Below are positions 18,732-27,862 of a stretch of DNA of 64,000 nucleotides, one piece after another. Positions within the stretch are counted from its first letter, which is position 1. Each line of letters starts with the position of its first letter. The notes beneath the pieces are model-generated. The model did no database searches, had not been told where the DNA came from, and saw only the letters and a list, made by a program, of their open reading frames with translations. The DNA comes from Methanosarcina sp. KYL-1 (GTDB lineage: Archaea > Halobacteriota > Methanosarcinia > Methanosarcinales > Methanosarcinaceae): assembly GCF_024372725.1 (NCBI RefSeq), contig NZ_VOUA01000003.1, positions 186,001 to 250,000 on the forward strand. Direction: 5' to 3'. Made by a program: the position numbers and the translations under genes.

Positions 18732-19718
18732 TTATTCCTCCATTTCGTTTTTTTCTGCATGTTTTTCTGCATGTTTTTCTGCATGTTTTTCTGCATGTTC
18801 GATTTTCTCTATCTCCCCGTCCCTGATGTACACGACTCTCGTCGCATATTTTACCAGTTCCAGGTCATGGGTTACAATGATGATCGTCTTGCCTTCCTGC
18901 TCGTGCAGCTTTTCAAGAAATTCCAGAATGTAATTCCCTGTCTTGCTGTCCAGGTTCCCGGTGGGCTCATCTGCGAGGATCACGGGCGGGTTTACGGCCA
19001 GGGACCGGGCTATTGCCACCCTCTGCCGCTGTCCTCCTGAGAGCTGGGAAGGCAGGTTTTTCTTCTTATCCGAGAGCCCGACGATGTCTAACAGGTATTC
19101 GGCCCTCCTTCTGGCCTTTCCCGGGTCCATCTCCTGAAACTCCAGGGGCAGGGTGACGTTTTCCAGGGTGCCCAGGGTTGGGATCAGGTTGAAGCTCTGG
19201 AAAATGAAGCCTATCATCTGTCCCCTGATCCTGGCAAGTTCCGATTCGTCCAGTTCGGAAATGTCCCTGTCTTGCAGGAAGACCGCCCCCCTCGAAGGCA
19301 GGTCCAGGCAGCCCAGCAGGTTCATAAGCGTACTTTTCCCGCTCCCGCTTGGCCCGAGCACCACCACGAACTCCCCTTCATAGATCTCCAGGTCAATGCC
19401 TTTGAGGGCTGCAAACTCAACCTCTCCCATCTGGTAGATTTTCCAGACATCGGTCAGTTTGATAAGGGGAGTCGTTCCGTTGCTAAGAGCTGCGGTTTTC
19501 ACGGCTGCACCGGAACCTTTAAAGGAATCTCCAGATTGACTTCCGGATGAACTGTCAGATGGACCGTTTCCCGAATCATCCCCTGAATCCGAATCCTGCT
19601 CGCTGTCCGATTCGCTGTAGAAATCCGCCGCTCTTTCGAGCGACTGCAGGAATTTTCGGGGATCCAGTGTTGTTTTTAGTGTCTCTATTGCTTCAGAAAG
19701 TGTCATACATAACCTCAT
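18732..19718 (-). CDS. MacB/LolD-type ABC transporter ATP-binding protein
   Basis: 328 residues. Walker A is GPSGSGKST (122-130), the signature is [10 protein letters not shown], Walker B is [13 protein letters not shown] and the switch His is in IIIVTHD. Two features are unusual. There is an N-terminal extension of about 85 residues with an acidic Ser/Asp-rich stretch ([16 protein letters not shown]). The C-terminus is a tandem HAEK repeat (four copies, encoded by a 15-base minisatellite at 18748-18800). An in-frame ATG at 19706 is an alternative start. It is the first gene of a minus-strand operon with the exoprotein and permease. Confidence 0.9.
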   Translation of the reverse strand: MRLCMTLSEAIETLKTTLDPRKFLQSLERAADFYSESDSEQDSDSGDDSGNGPSDSSSGSQSGDSFKGSGAAVKTAALSNGTTPLIKLTDVWKIYQMGEVEFAALKGIDLEIYEGEFVVVLGPSGSGKSTLMNLLGCLDLPSRGAVFLQDRDISELDESELARIRGQMIGFIFQSFNLIPTLGTLENVTLPLEFQEMDPGKARRRAEYLLDIVGLSDKKKNLPSQLSGGQRQRVAIARSLAVNPPVILADEPTGNLDSKTGNYILEFLEKLHEQEGKTIIIVTHDLELVKYATRVVYIRDGEIEKIEHAEKHAEKHAEKHAEKNEMEE

Positions 19719-19785
19719 AATTATATTCGCACAGGTTCCGGGTTACAGGAGTGCGGTTTTGTTTTCTCATCTGTCCTATTTTGTC

Positions 19786-19945
19786 CGGTGTCTTTTTTAT
19801 GTGGATTTACTTTTTTATGTGGATTTACTTTTTTATGTGGATTTATGCTGATTTATGTGGGTTTTTGAATTGGTTTGATGTTTAATCGTGAATTGGTGGT
19901 TTATCGTGAATTGGTGGTTTATCGTGGGTTAACGGTTTAATCATG
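19786..19945. repeat. Two minisatellites upstream of the ABC operon
   Basis: A 21-base unit (CTTTTTTATGTGGATTTA type) is repeated about three times at 19790-19850, and a 19-base unit (GGTTTATCGTGAATTGGT type) about three times at 19886-19935. They lie between the ABC operon start and the stem-loop series, so they would fall in the leader if transcription begins further upstream. Confidence 0.7.
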
Positions 19946-19950
19946 AGTTG

Positions 19951-20187
19951 ATGAGGCACCCGCGAGGTGTAAGGTGCCTCATTGCAGGGGGTTTTCATCT
20001 CTTGTGGCTGCCTCTTCCCTCCGGTTTTACGGGGATTTAAAGGAGGCTTCAGGTGTTCGTTTCTTATTTTGTATCCCCGCCATGGATGAGCCGCTTACCG
20101 AGGTGAAAGGCGGCTCACCTGTATTTCTTGTATGGGTGGAGTTATTGACTGACTGTGCAGGAGGGATTGTTTGAGGCAGTCAACCCC
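19951..20187. other. Three consecutive stem-loops
   Basis: Hairpin 1: GAGGCACC...GGTGCCTC (19951-19979). Hairpin 2: TGAGCCGC...GCGGCTCA (20085-20116). Hairpin 3: TTGACTG...CAGTCAA (about 20145-20186). Loops 1 and 2 share the motif CGAGGTG followed by A-rich bases. No convincing ORF covers them. Read on the minus strand, they would lie in the leader of the ABC operon. Confidence 0.55.
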
Positions 20188-20338
20188 CTCATTGGCATTT
20201 AATAATAAAAGCATACTTAAAGGAAAAGAGGGAATTTGAGGGATAAATTTAGCAATGAAGCTTTTTTAGGGGTTTTTTGATTAATTTATTCTTTAATATG
20301 ACTTGAAAATAGAATTAAATCTCCGATAAAGTTTTATG

Positions 20339-20476
20339 GCCCGGGGAGGCGGCTTCACCAGGCAAGGAGCCGGCTTGTTTTGAAGTGGCTCAATGCCCTG
20401 AAACCGTTAATACGCTGCTGTTCAGGTCCCCGGGCTCTCATCGGCCGCCGCAGCGGCCGGCCTTTTCCTGAAAAAA
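20339..20476 (+). ncRNA. Candidate structured RNA with terminator-like hairpin
   Basis: A closing stem of nine perfect pairs (GCCCGGGGA 20339-20347 with TCCCCGGGC 20427-20435) encloses a second stem directly abutting it (CCTGAA 20397-20402 with TTCAGG 20421-20426). A third, interrupted helix is also enclosed: AGGCA..GAGCC (about 20359-20371) with GGCTC..TGCC (about 20387-20397). Immediately downstream is CGGCCGC-CGCA-GCGGCCG followed by GCCTTTTCC, a hairpin plus T-tract. The minus strand would fold nearly as well, so strand is inferred from the T-tract. The hairpin is a relative of the first hairpin in the composite repeats at 24.8, 33.4 and 53.5 kb. No known RNA family is recognised. Confidence 0.45.
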
Positions 20477-20507
20477 ATTAAAAGTAGAATCAAACAGTAA
20501 ATTCGGG

Positions 20508-20600
20508 TTTGGGCTTTTTGCTGTCCACATTATACTGCACTGGAGATGGATAACATGAAAGACAAAGAATCTTTTCAGAAAAGAAAATGGAAGTAAATAG
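20508..20600 (+). pseudogene. Relic of a DUF4405-like membrane protein
   Basis: The frame reads FGLFAVHIILHWRWIT, then an in-frame TGA, then KTKNLFRKENGSK and TAG. It matches the C-terminal part of the intact gene at 29125 (FFIIHMALHSKWIT, then TKNLFRRENGRK), and the DNA similarity continues across the stop. Only the last helix survives, so this is a decayed fragment of a second copy. Confidence 0.7.
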
Positions 20601-20764
20601 ACTGAAATTAGAGAGAGGCTATATTTCCACGGATTTATCCTGGTATAATTCAGGGAAATCCTGGTTATTCAGATGTACAAAAGAGTTATTCATGTATACA
20701 AAAAGTTCATTCTTGTATACAAAAAAGTTACTCAAATATACTGCATAAGAATCAAAGTTGCTCT

Positions 20765-20960
20765 GGCGCACCCCGCTGCAAGCAACTGGGTATGTTCGCG
20801 CCACCGCTGCAAATTCCGTAAAAGGAGATATTAAACATAATACGGTTTAGTTCGAGCAGAAGTCAACAAACAAAAAATGGATTCGATAAATCGTATTATC
20901 ATCAACGGTTCTCGGGGAAGCGTTCATCCCCGCAGCAAGCTGCGGGGTATTCGACTGAAA
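20765..20960 (+). repeat. Two GC-rich palindromic repeats
   Basis: CACCCCGCTGCAAGCAACTG with GGTATGTTCG (about 20768-20798) and CATCCCCGCAGCAAGCTGCG with GGGTATTCG (about 20924-20952) are variants of one hairpin (the CCCCGC...GCGGGG core is perfect in the second). They resemble in layout the second hairpin of the composite repeats. A group of TATACAAAAA-GTT direct repeats lies just before them (20672-20735). No gene is seen. Confidence 0.55.
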
Positions 20961-21037
20961 TAAAAGTACTGAAACAGTCCGGAATGTCAGATAGTACGAA
21001 ATGTCAGATCATGCAGAATGCCGGACCCCCGAAAATC

Positions 21038-22285
21038 TTATTTTTTCTCATCCCTAAGGATCACAACATTTCCTCTGCCCCTTTTAAACTTTTCAATCAG
21101 TTCTCTCCGCTCAAGGTCGGCAAGCATAAGGCTGACTTTCCCTTCGGAGTACTTCAACCGGCTGCGGAGATCTTTCTGTGTGATCCTGCCGCCCTGGCCC
21201 CGGATTATGTCCATGATTTCCTGGAGGTCGGCGGGGAGGGGGAGGGGCTTTTTTGGAGCCGGGGGTTCGGCTGCGGAAGTATCTGCAGGTTCCGGTGGGA
21301 GGGCTTCCGGAATTTTCTTTTCGGGCACTGGCCCGGTAATTTCTGTTTTTAGTCCGGGTTCGGTAATTTCCTTTTCAGGCTCTGGCTCTGGAATTTCTGC
21401 TTTTAGTCCGGGTTCGGTAATTTCTTTTTCAGGCACCGGCTCGGCAATTTCTATTTTCGGTCCGGGCCCGGTAATTTCTTTTTCAGGTATTGGCTCGGAT
21501 ATTTCTGTTTCCTTCCTGAATTCGGGCATTCCGGCTTCCGGTTCCGTATACATTTCTCTGATTTCTTCCGTTTTTTCCTGTTCCGGCATTCCTGAATTCG
21601 TTTCAGGGGTTTTTGCCTGGGGCTCAGGAAGGTTTCCGGATGGAAGCTTCTCGGGTCCTGGTGCGGTTTCAGTCCGGTGTGCTTCTTTTTTCACCGGAAC
21701 TGCGATTTCCTCTTTGCTTTTTTGCTTTCGGGAGAACTTGTAGCCGCCAGCGAGCAGCAGAGTTAATAAAAGGGCTCCGAGAAGGTAGGAAGCAGTCGCG
21801 AAAGAGGCTTCGTTTCCAGAGGCATTTTCGCCGGTTTCACCGGGTTCGGCAGGACTTTCATCTGCGGTTTTATCGGGGGAGGCTGTGCTTTGCGTTCCTG
21901 TTTCCTGGTTTTCGGGCACTTCACCGGCCTCGGGGCTGTCCATGAGTTCTTCGGAATAGACAGGGAGGAGGAGGAGGTCGAGGACGTAGTTTCCTTCCCC
22001 TTCGATGGTTATTGTTTCTTCTGCCTGGTAGGTGAGGGTGCTGTTCTGGTAATAGCTGGCTGTGATAGTGTAATCTCCGGAGGCCAGTTCAAAGGAATAC
22101 AGCCCGTATTTTGCCACCATGGACTGGGAGGGTGTGGAGTTTACCTCGACCACCGCGTTGTCCAGGGGGTCGAAGGTGTCCCAGCCGTAGACTACTCCGT
22201 GGATGGTGGCGGGGATGTCTGCCGCGGCAGGTCCGGCCAGCATAAGTGCCGCAGCAATGCAGATGATATAAAGCCTCAGATTCAT
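21038..22285 (-). CDS. Membrane-anchored winged-helix protein with extracellular domain
   Basis: 415 residues in this order: signal peptide (about 1-22); an extracellular carboxypeptidase-regulatory-like beta domain (about 25-115, IPATIHGVVYGWDTFDPLDN); an acidic linker; one membrane helix (about 165-185, LLGALLLTLLLAGG); a long cytoplasmic Pro/Glu arm with repeats of the form 'EPxPEKEITEPGLK'; and a C-terminal winged helix (about 345-410, ITQKDLRSRLKYSEGKVSLM). This is the plan of a one-component membrane sensor that binds DNA directly. The target is unknown. It follows the lipoprotein gene by 57 bases on the same strand, so the two are probably an operon. Confidence 0.82.
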   Translation of the reverse strand: MNLRLYIICIAAALMLAGPAAADIPATIHGVVYGWDTFDPLDNAVVEVNSTPSQSMVAKYGLYSFELASGDYTITASYYQNSTLTYQAEETITIEGEGNYVLDLLLLPVYSEELMDSPEAGEVPENQETGTQSTASPDKTADESPAEPGETGENASGNEASFATASYLLGALLLTLLLAGGYKFSRKQKSKEEIAVPVKKEAHRTETAPGPEKLPSGNLPEPQAKTPETNSGMPEQEKTEEIREMYTEPEAGMPEFRKETEISEPIPEKEITGPGPKIEIAEPVPEKEITEPGLKAEIPEPEPEKEITEPGLKTEITGPVPEKKIPEALPPEPADTSAAEPPAPKKPLPLPADLQEIMDIIRGQGGRITQKDLRSRLKYSEGKVSLMLADLERRELIEKFKRGRGNVVILRDEKK

Positions 22286-22342
22286 GGTATCAGGAAACCC
22301 GGGGGTTCAGTTTCTTTTATTTTCCTGGCTGTCCCGGGTGGT

Positions 22343-23440
22343 TTAAGGGTTCCACTCAATAAATCTTTTTGTGTCAGAGGGCAGGGTCCCCGGCCCGGGC
22401 ATATGTGCCCCGGTCCTTATGTCTTCTGCCCTTTCAAAACCCGGATTATCCGGTGCGAACTCATGCGGGCCGTTCATTTTAAAGGACGTGTTTGCCCAGC
22501 TTTCTTCCTTCTTCGTCCCGTCGGCGCCTTCAATGGTGTATGTGCCGTTTCCGAAGAAAGTCGCGGCGCCCTTCCCTCCGGCTGCTGTAAGGGAGATGCT
22601 CCGGGCACTGAGCATGACTGTCTTGGAGGAGCCGGGGATTTTCACGTCCGCAGAGTGTATATTGTACAGGAGCACATTGTGGGGGCCTTCTTTTTGCTCT
22701 TCGAATGTGAAATCTCCTTTTATGTAAATTGCAGAGTCGCGGGAAATGTCCAGGATAGCCATTACCCCGTTTTCCAGGTGTGCATTGAGGGTGAAACTGC
22801 CTGTTAGGAAAGCTCTTCCGCTCCCCTCTGCATTGAGCCTGGAGCTTTCATTTAACTGTTCGGTCCCCGGCATAAGGCGCTGGAATTCCCCGAAGATCGC
22901 CTTCAGCACAATGTTAGCCTGTATCATGTTTTTCTGGGAGCGGACCAGATATTCCCTCTGGGTTTCGTAATTGTTTTCCTCCCCGGAAGCCGAATCGGCA
23001 AGTTCCCTGTACTTTTTTGCCTCCTCCACAAGACGGGTGTATTCCCCAAAGAGTTCCTGAAGCCTGCTGACGTCCTCACCGCTTGCCTGCAGCTGCTGAA
23101 TTCCAAACTCAAGCCTCAGGGAAATCTCCTCGGCTTTTTCGATATTGCTGTCAAGCAGGGCTGTCGCTTCTCTCAGGGCCCTGGAGTATTCCTGCGCAGA
23201 ATCCTCCGGGTTGAAGTCTCCGGAAGGCGGCCTCTCTTGATATGGATTATGGGGGTACTGCTGCTCCCCTGGCATCCCCGGCGCTCCTGAGTTCAGAAGC
23301 CCTGCATAAGGGAAAAAGATGCTCCTGTATATGTTTCCCGGAGCTTTATAGGTGAAAGGCTGTGCTTTTGCATCCACACAGCCTGAGTTTATGATAATTC
23401 CTGTAAGGATAAGGAGCAGGAATATGTATTTGATTTTCAT
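22343..23440 (-). CDS. Lipoprotein of unknown function
   Basis: 365 residues with a lipoprotein-like N-terminus (hydrophobic segment to NSGC, Cys about residue 21). A Pro-rich stretch (about 50-75) is followed by a helical, coiled-coil-prone middle (about 78-195) and a beta-rich C-terminal half (about 200-345). I do not recognise the family. Its position directly before the membrane-anchored winged-helix protein suggests that it may serve as an outside partner or target of that sensor. Confidence 0.7.
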   Translation of the reverse strand: MKIKYIFLLLILTGIIINSGCVDAKAQPFTYKAPGNIYRSIFFPYAGLLNSGAPGMPGEQQYPHNPYQERPPSGDFNPEDSAQEYSRALREATALLDSNIEKAEEISLRLEFGIQQLQASGEDVSRLQELFGEYTRLVEEAKKYRELADSASGEENNYETQREYLVRSQKNMIQANIVLKAIFGEFQRLMPGTEQLNESSRLNAEGSGRAFLTGSFTLNAHLENGVMAILDISRDSAIYIKGDFTFEEQKEGPHNVLLYNIHSADVKIPGSSKTVMLSARSISLTAAGGKGAATFFGNGTYTIEGADGTKKEESWANTSFKMNGPHEFAPDNPGFERAEDIRTGAHMPGPGTLPSDTKRFIEWNP

Positions 23441-23773
23441 GCGGGTTCACGTCCTCTGGCAAGAAACTTCAACAGCTTGAGAGCATTTTTTTATTTGAGT
23501 TCATATATTTTAATATTTGCTTCAGTTCCTGGAATCTTTCCTGGAATATTATACTTTTTTTGATCTATACTTTTTTGAAAGTTTACTTCTCGGCTATTTT
23601 TTGAAGAGAAGGGGTTGAAGAGAATCGAATAAGCCTGGGTAAGGACCATAGGCCGATATGGGGTCTGATGTACCACACATCATTTAATATGCAAGAGTAC
23701 TCCCATCGTTTAATATGCATAGGATCAGATTGGGCTTCATAGGGCTCTATAGGACCCAATAGGATCGATAAGA

Positions 23774-24184
23774 TCAAATAAATTCTCCGGGGACTTCCTT
23801 TCCCCTGAAACTTTCCGGGCTGTGCTGCCTGAGCGCCGTGAAGATAAAAGAAAAGTCCTGGTTCTTTTTTCCGGGCAGGAGGATGATTACCTTTTCCACG
23901 GCTTCGTAGACCTTTATTTCTCTTCCTTTCCGGCTCCACTTAACCTGCCTCACCCTGATCAGCCCGGCTTCGAGCAGGGAGTCCAGGTTGTATTTCAGGG
24001 TGTTCAGTCGGACCTCAAGTTCGTCCGCAAGGTCACCTGCGGACATGGACCTTCTTTCAAGCAGGTTCAGGATCTCTGTTGAGGTCTCGTTTGAAAGGAC
24101 CCTGACAATTTTCCTGGAATCTGCGGAAAGCGGGAGGATCAGTAGTTTTTCTTCATCCTGGCTCTCCACCCTGGCTTCAGGCAT
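23774..24184 (-). CDS. ArsR-like winged-helix regulator
   Basis: 136 residues with a central winged-helix domain (about 25-100): RKIVRVLSNETSTEILNLLE, MSAGDLADELEVRLNTLKYN, and a wing ending EIKVYEAVEKVIIL. It has no metal-binding cysteine motif. It is a typical small archaeal transcription regulator and lies upstream of the lipoprotein and sensor genes on the same strand, with a gap of about 330 bases. That gap holds AT-rich DNA and two TTTAATATGCA-containing direct repeats (about 23685-23720). Control of the downstream pair is possible but not shown. Confidence 0.8.
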   Translation of the reverse strand: MPEARVESQDEEKLLILPLSADSRKIVRVLSNETSTEILNLLERRSMSAGDLADELEVRLNTLKYNLDSLLEAGLIRVRQVKWSRKGREIKVYEAVEKVIILLPGKKNQDFSFIFTALRQHSPESFRGKEVPGEFI

Positions 24185-24784
24185 TTTTTTCTCTCCATTG
24201 ATTTTTTAATGTCGTTTATTTAAAATTCAAAAAAGCTTATTTCAATTCGTCTCTCCAGCTCGCGCCTTTCAGTTCTGGAGCGCACAGATCAGGAACACCC
24301 GGCAGCTGGCATGTGCAGGTAGGTATGTGATGTGGTGTCTCCAATCGTACGGTACGGATCTCGTACAGCACGGTTCTGTATGGTATTACTCTTCAGAGAT
24401 ACTCAATTTTCTGTATGGGGTTTTATTCCGGGTGTTCCCGACTGCAGGGCCTGTATTTGGATTTAATAATAAAAGCATACTTACTTTTTTAGGAGAATTG
24501 AAGATTTGAATTTCAAATTAAAACTTTAATGGTGCTTATTTGTCATTTTAATCCTTTACAATTCTTAAATGACCGCTTTAAAGTTCTATTGTTCCCTTTA
24601 ATTGTAAAATGGTTGATCTTTTTTTCCCATCTGTGGTATGGGCACAGGGTTTGAGGAGGTATACTCAGGTCTCAGGTCTCCGCTCTGCACCGGGCATTCA
24701 CTGAAGTTCTGCAGCAGTCATTACTAATTTTGGCTATTTCCCTGCTCCACACCAGATTTGAGCCGTCCTTTCGGCCAGGAAAGA

Positions 24785-25345
24785 AAAAAACGGAGGCCAA
24801 ACCTATACAACAGGATCCAGATGCTATTAAGAGAAGAGAACCCGATGCACGGAAAAATACTCCGGCTTGTCCGATCAATACTTCTCTTAACTCTGAAAAC
24901 CTTTTTTAGTCCCGTGTAAGAGGAAAAACCCCTGCCAGCTTGCCTGGCGGCGCCTTCCAAAAAGAAATAAAAAATATATCTGAAAAAGAATATTATCCAG
25001 GTTGTGGCGGTTAGCGCACTAATTTCAAATTGAATCCCTGTATTTATTCTGAACTCTTTCTTTCAGTCATCTGGCTACTCTTTTTGATTATCCCAATGTA
25101 CTTTTCAGTCATTTTGCTGTTATTTTTGGCTGGTTAAGCACATTTTTTCAGTCATCTGGCCGCTCCTTTTGGTTATTCCAATGCACTTTTCAGTCATCAG
25201 AGTGACTTTTTTATTCATCCATGTATACATCATGGAAAAGGCCGGTCAGCAAGCTGACCGGTGAGAGTGCCGGTACCTGAAAAGCAAATGAAAAAAGGTT
25301 TTATTTTTTTCGATTTAATCGAATAAATATCAACCGCGTAAGGTG
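24785..25345 (-). repeat. Composite noncoding repeat, copy 1
   Basis: Read on the minus strand it has five parts. (1) TTACGCGGTTGATATTTATT with CGATTAAA. (2) CTTTTCAGGTACCGGCACTC, leading into hairpin CCGGTCAGC-TT-GCTGACCGG and CCTTTTCC. (3) Degenerate GATGACTGAAAAG-type tandem repeats. (4) TTCAATTTGAAATTAGTGCG block. (5) GCCGCCAGGCAAGCTGGC hairpin and a tail with AAAAAAGGTTTTCAGAGTTA and GTATAGGTTTGGCCTCC. All five align in order with the plus strand at 53508-54235. There is no ORF. The flanks (24185-24784 and 25346-25759) are AT-rich and show no gene. Confidence 0.75.
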
Positions 25346-25759
25346 TACGACCCATTTAATTTCTGTCCTGGAAGGTAAACACGTCCTCGGGGCATTTCTC
25401 CGGCTGAAGGAGAACGGAATTTGTGCCCGCCACTTCAGGGATCAACAAATTTTTTATATGTCCCATTTTGTTCTGGGAATAAAGGTTTTTTAGCATCTTA
25501 ATAAGTATTATGAGTGATTTTTAAGCTTTATTAAAATATTGAAGCTTCAAAAAAGCTTATTTTCTAAATTAAATCTCTTTTTAAATCTTGTTTCTGAAAG
25601 TAAGCTTATATTTAAGCCTGCCAATTTTGGGAATGTCGACCGGCGAGAAGCCGACGAAACGATCCGTAACAGGTTGAAACGGAAAAAGGTACGGGACAAG
25701 CCGTAACAAACTGGAACGGAACAAAGTAAAACGTAACAAAGTAATTGACGGAGATTATT

Positions 25760-26605
25760 ATGAATACAAAATCAGTAAAATCAATCGCTCGCTTTGCGGT
25801 GGTGCTGATGGTCTTAAGCATCATTCCATCAGGCGCCTTTGCTGCAGATGATGGGACGTCTGCTGATGATACGGCAGCTGCAGACGGAACGAATAATATG
25901 AGATTTGAAAAAATGATGAGGGGTATGGGCCCGGGGGCTGACGGGGGCCGTGGAATGCCCGGAATGGGACCGGCGGGAATTTCCGGAAAAGGCATGATTG
26001 GAACCGTTGCCCTGGAATACGCAGATGAAGATTATTTCCCTGAAATTCAGGCAGCAATGCTTGAGTGCCTGGGCCAGCAGATCGAGAGGATGAACGACCA
26101 GCCGGAAATGCCTGAAGAAAAAGAGCTTCCCGAGGGTGTGGATGAAGAGGCAGCAGAAGCCAGGGCTGAAGCAAGAGCCGAAGCACAGGCTGAAAGGCTC
26201 GCTGAACTCAATGCCCTTTACGATGAAATCGAAGGTGCCGGGAACCTTGATGACCTCAAGGCAATAGCTTTCTCCCATGCAAAAGAAGGAATGAGCGATG
26301 CCATTGACAGGGAGATCGGAAGGTTCGAAACAATGACAGAAAACCTCGACTCAATTGAAAACGAAAACATCACCAAAGAATTACTGGCAGAAACCATTGA
26401 GGACCTACAGGCCCTTCAGGAACAGGTAGACAGTGCTGAAGACAGTGAAGCCCTCATGTCAATCGGAGAAGCCCTTCGGGGAATCAATGACGCCTTCCGG
26501 GAAGCAGCCGGAATTGAGCAGGGCGAAGGTCTGATGGGATCATGCCCGATGGACAAGCCGGACAGCTGTTCGATGAGGGTGCAGGGCAGGATGTCCCGCG
26601 CCTGA
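25760..26605 (+). CDS. Secreted helical protein with Met/Gly-rich segment
   Basis: 281 residues from the ATG at 25760, preceded by ACGGAGAT as ribosome-binding site (a TTG at 25745 is also in frame). A signal peptide (about 1-28, ending GAFAAD) is followed by a Met/Gly/Pro-rich stretch (about 50-82, GMGPGADGGRGMPGMGP). The rest is strongly helical and acidic (Glu/Ala-rich coiled coil, about 110-265) with Cys residues near the C-terminus (MGSCPMDKPDSC). No enzyme motif is present. The Met-rich segment could bind metal such as copper, but this is only a guess. A similar smaller protein follows at 27197. Confidence 0.7.
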   Translation: MNTKSVKSIARFAVVLMVLSIIPSGAFAADDGTSADDTAAADGTNNMRFEKMMRGMGPGADGGRGMPGMGPAGISGKGMIGTVALEYADEDYFPEIQAAMLECLGQQIERMNDQPEMPEEKELPEGVDEEAAEARAEARAEAQAERLAELNALYDEIEGAGNLDDLKAIAFSHAKEGMSDAIDREIGRFETMTENLDSIENENITKELLAETIEDLQALQEQVDSAEDSEALMSIGEALRGINDAFREAAGIEQGEGLMGSCPMDKPDSCSMRVQGRMSRA

Positions 26606-26874
26606 ACGGGAGTCTGACCTGAGGAAGCTGATCCCGAATAAGATTCACTGCTAACGGATAGAGTCCGGGGTACGCTTACCCTGCAGCTTCCAATAATAGG
26701 ATACCACGAACTGTACCTCAAAAAAGAGAAAAACCTGCAGAAAGCCACCAACACTGCAGAAAGCCACCAAAAATCCCCTCGATGAAAAACCACCACGTAA
26801 CACGTAGAAACCCACCCAAAATCAACCCCGATAAACCCAAAAAAGAAGCCCGCAAAAAACCCGAAAAGGAAAAC

Positions 26875-26992
26875 CACGAGAAAACCCAACAACAAAACAA
26901 CCCTGAGAAACCCAAAAAGGAAACCACGAGAAAACCCAGCAACAAAACAACCCTGAGAAACCAAAAAGAAACCCAACAAGAAAACCCAAACT
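26875..26992 (+). repeat. 50-base tandem repeat
   Basis: Two and a part copies of a 50-base unit (CACGAGAAAACCCAACAACA then AAACAACCCTGAGAAACCC). The surrounding 26700-27000 is A/C-rich low-complexity DNA. It is open in several frames (Lys/Pro/Asn-rich on plus, Phe/Gly-rich on minus), but this is composition, not coding evidence. Confidence 0.7.
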
Positions 26993-27196
26993 AAAAATCG
27001 GAAAAACCACATCAGAAACAGACCTCAGACCCAAAAGATGCCCTTGCAAAGACACCTGCCCGGGCTGCTGGAACTGAGATGGAATGATGGCTGGAATGTC
27101 TCATTCATTCGTTCCATCTCTCTTCCGGTATACGACCTGTATTTTCTCTTGTACTTTTAATTGCTGTGTTAATTGCTGTGCTTGAAGGTGAGATAC

Positions 27197-27862
27197 ATGA
27201 AGATTTTTTATAAGAGATTAAGTTTCAGGAAAATAATTCCCCTTTTTTCAGCTTTGTTAATTCTGTTCAGTGTAATTCCCTATTGCGGGATGGCAGAGGA
27301 AGAAGGGAATGTGCCGCGGTATCCGGCTTCGGATGAAGAAGCTTTTGGCATGATGAAGAGCCGGATGACCGAATCAATTGACAGCATGATAGGAAATCTT
27401 GAGGGCTCAATGGAAGACCTTGATGATGATCTGCTTGAGGATGCCGAAGGGCTTAAAGAAGGACTCGAATCAATAAAAGAAGATCTTGAAGCTGCTGGGA
27501 CGGATTCCGAACTGATGGAAATAAGGGATGAGCTTAACTCCTTAATAGAAGAGGCCCCCGAAGAGTTGAAGAGTATCCTCGGCCCTGCCGGTCAGATGGG
27601 TCAGGGTTCCGGATCTCCGGGAGACAGAGGGGAAATGCCTCCACAGGGCTTTAACGGGACCGAGAACCCTGAAATGATGCAGAACAAGAGCCAGGTAAGG
27701 GATGCGAACATGACAATGGAGGATAGGAAGATGCCCGGCCAGGCTCCCGGCGGAGAACGAGGAAACGGCAGTCAGATGAACGGCAGTGCTGAAGAAACCG
27801 GGTCCGAAAATGTCGGCTTTTTTGGGAGGCTCATCAACAGTATAAAGTCCCTTTTCAGCTAA
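27197..27862 (+). CDS. Secreted helical acidic protein
   Basis: 221 residues from the ATG at 27197 (ribosome-binding site AAGGTGAG just upstream). A signal peptide or N-terminal anchor (about 12-33, IIPLFSALLILFSVI) precedes a mature part with a helical Glu/Leu-rich segment (about 55-135, ESIDSMIGNLEGSMEDLDDD). This is followed by a Met/Gly/Pro/Asn-rich segment (about 140-205) and a hydrophobic tail (FFGRLINSIKSLFS). It has the same ingredients in a different order as the protein at 25760, and the signal peptides are alike, so they are probably related or act together. The family is not recognised. Confidence 0.68.
   Translation: MKIFYKRLSFRKIIPLFSALLILFSVIPYCGMAEEEGNVPRYPASDEEAFGMMKSRMTESIDSMIGNLEGSMEDLDDDLLEDAEGLKEGLESIKEDLEAAGTDSELMEIRDELNSLIEEAPEELKSILGPAGQMGQGSGSPGDRGEMPPQGFNGTENPEMMQNKSQVRDANMTMEDRKMPGQAPGGERGNGSQMNGSAEETGSENVGFFGRLINSIKSLFS

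Noticed and set aside
20339-20435. tRNA gene
   Set aside because: There is no T-loop GGTTCRA consensus and no anticodon arm; the helices do not fit a cloverleaf.
21018-21743. 241-codon plus-strand frame rich in Gly/Ser/Phe
   Set aside because: It is antisense to the Pro/Glu repeat arm of the membrane-anchored winged-helix protein; its repetitive look comes from those repeats.
26416-27012. 198-codon minus-strand Phe/Gly-rich frame and the plus-strand Lys/Pro frame at 26782
   Set aside because: Both are translations of A/C-rich tandem DNA with no ribosome-binding site and no normal composition.
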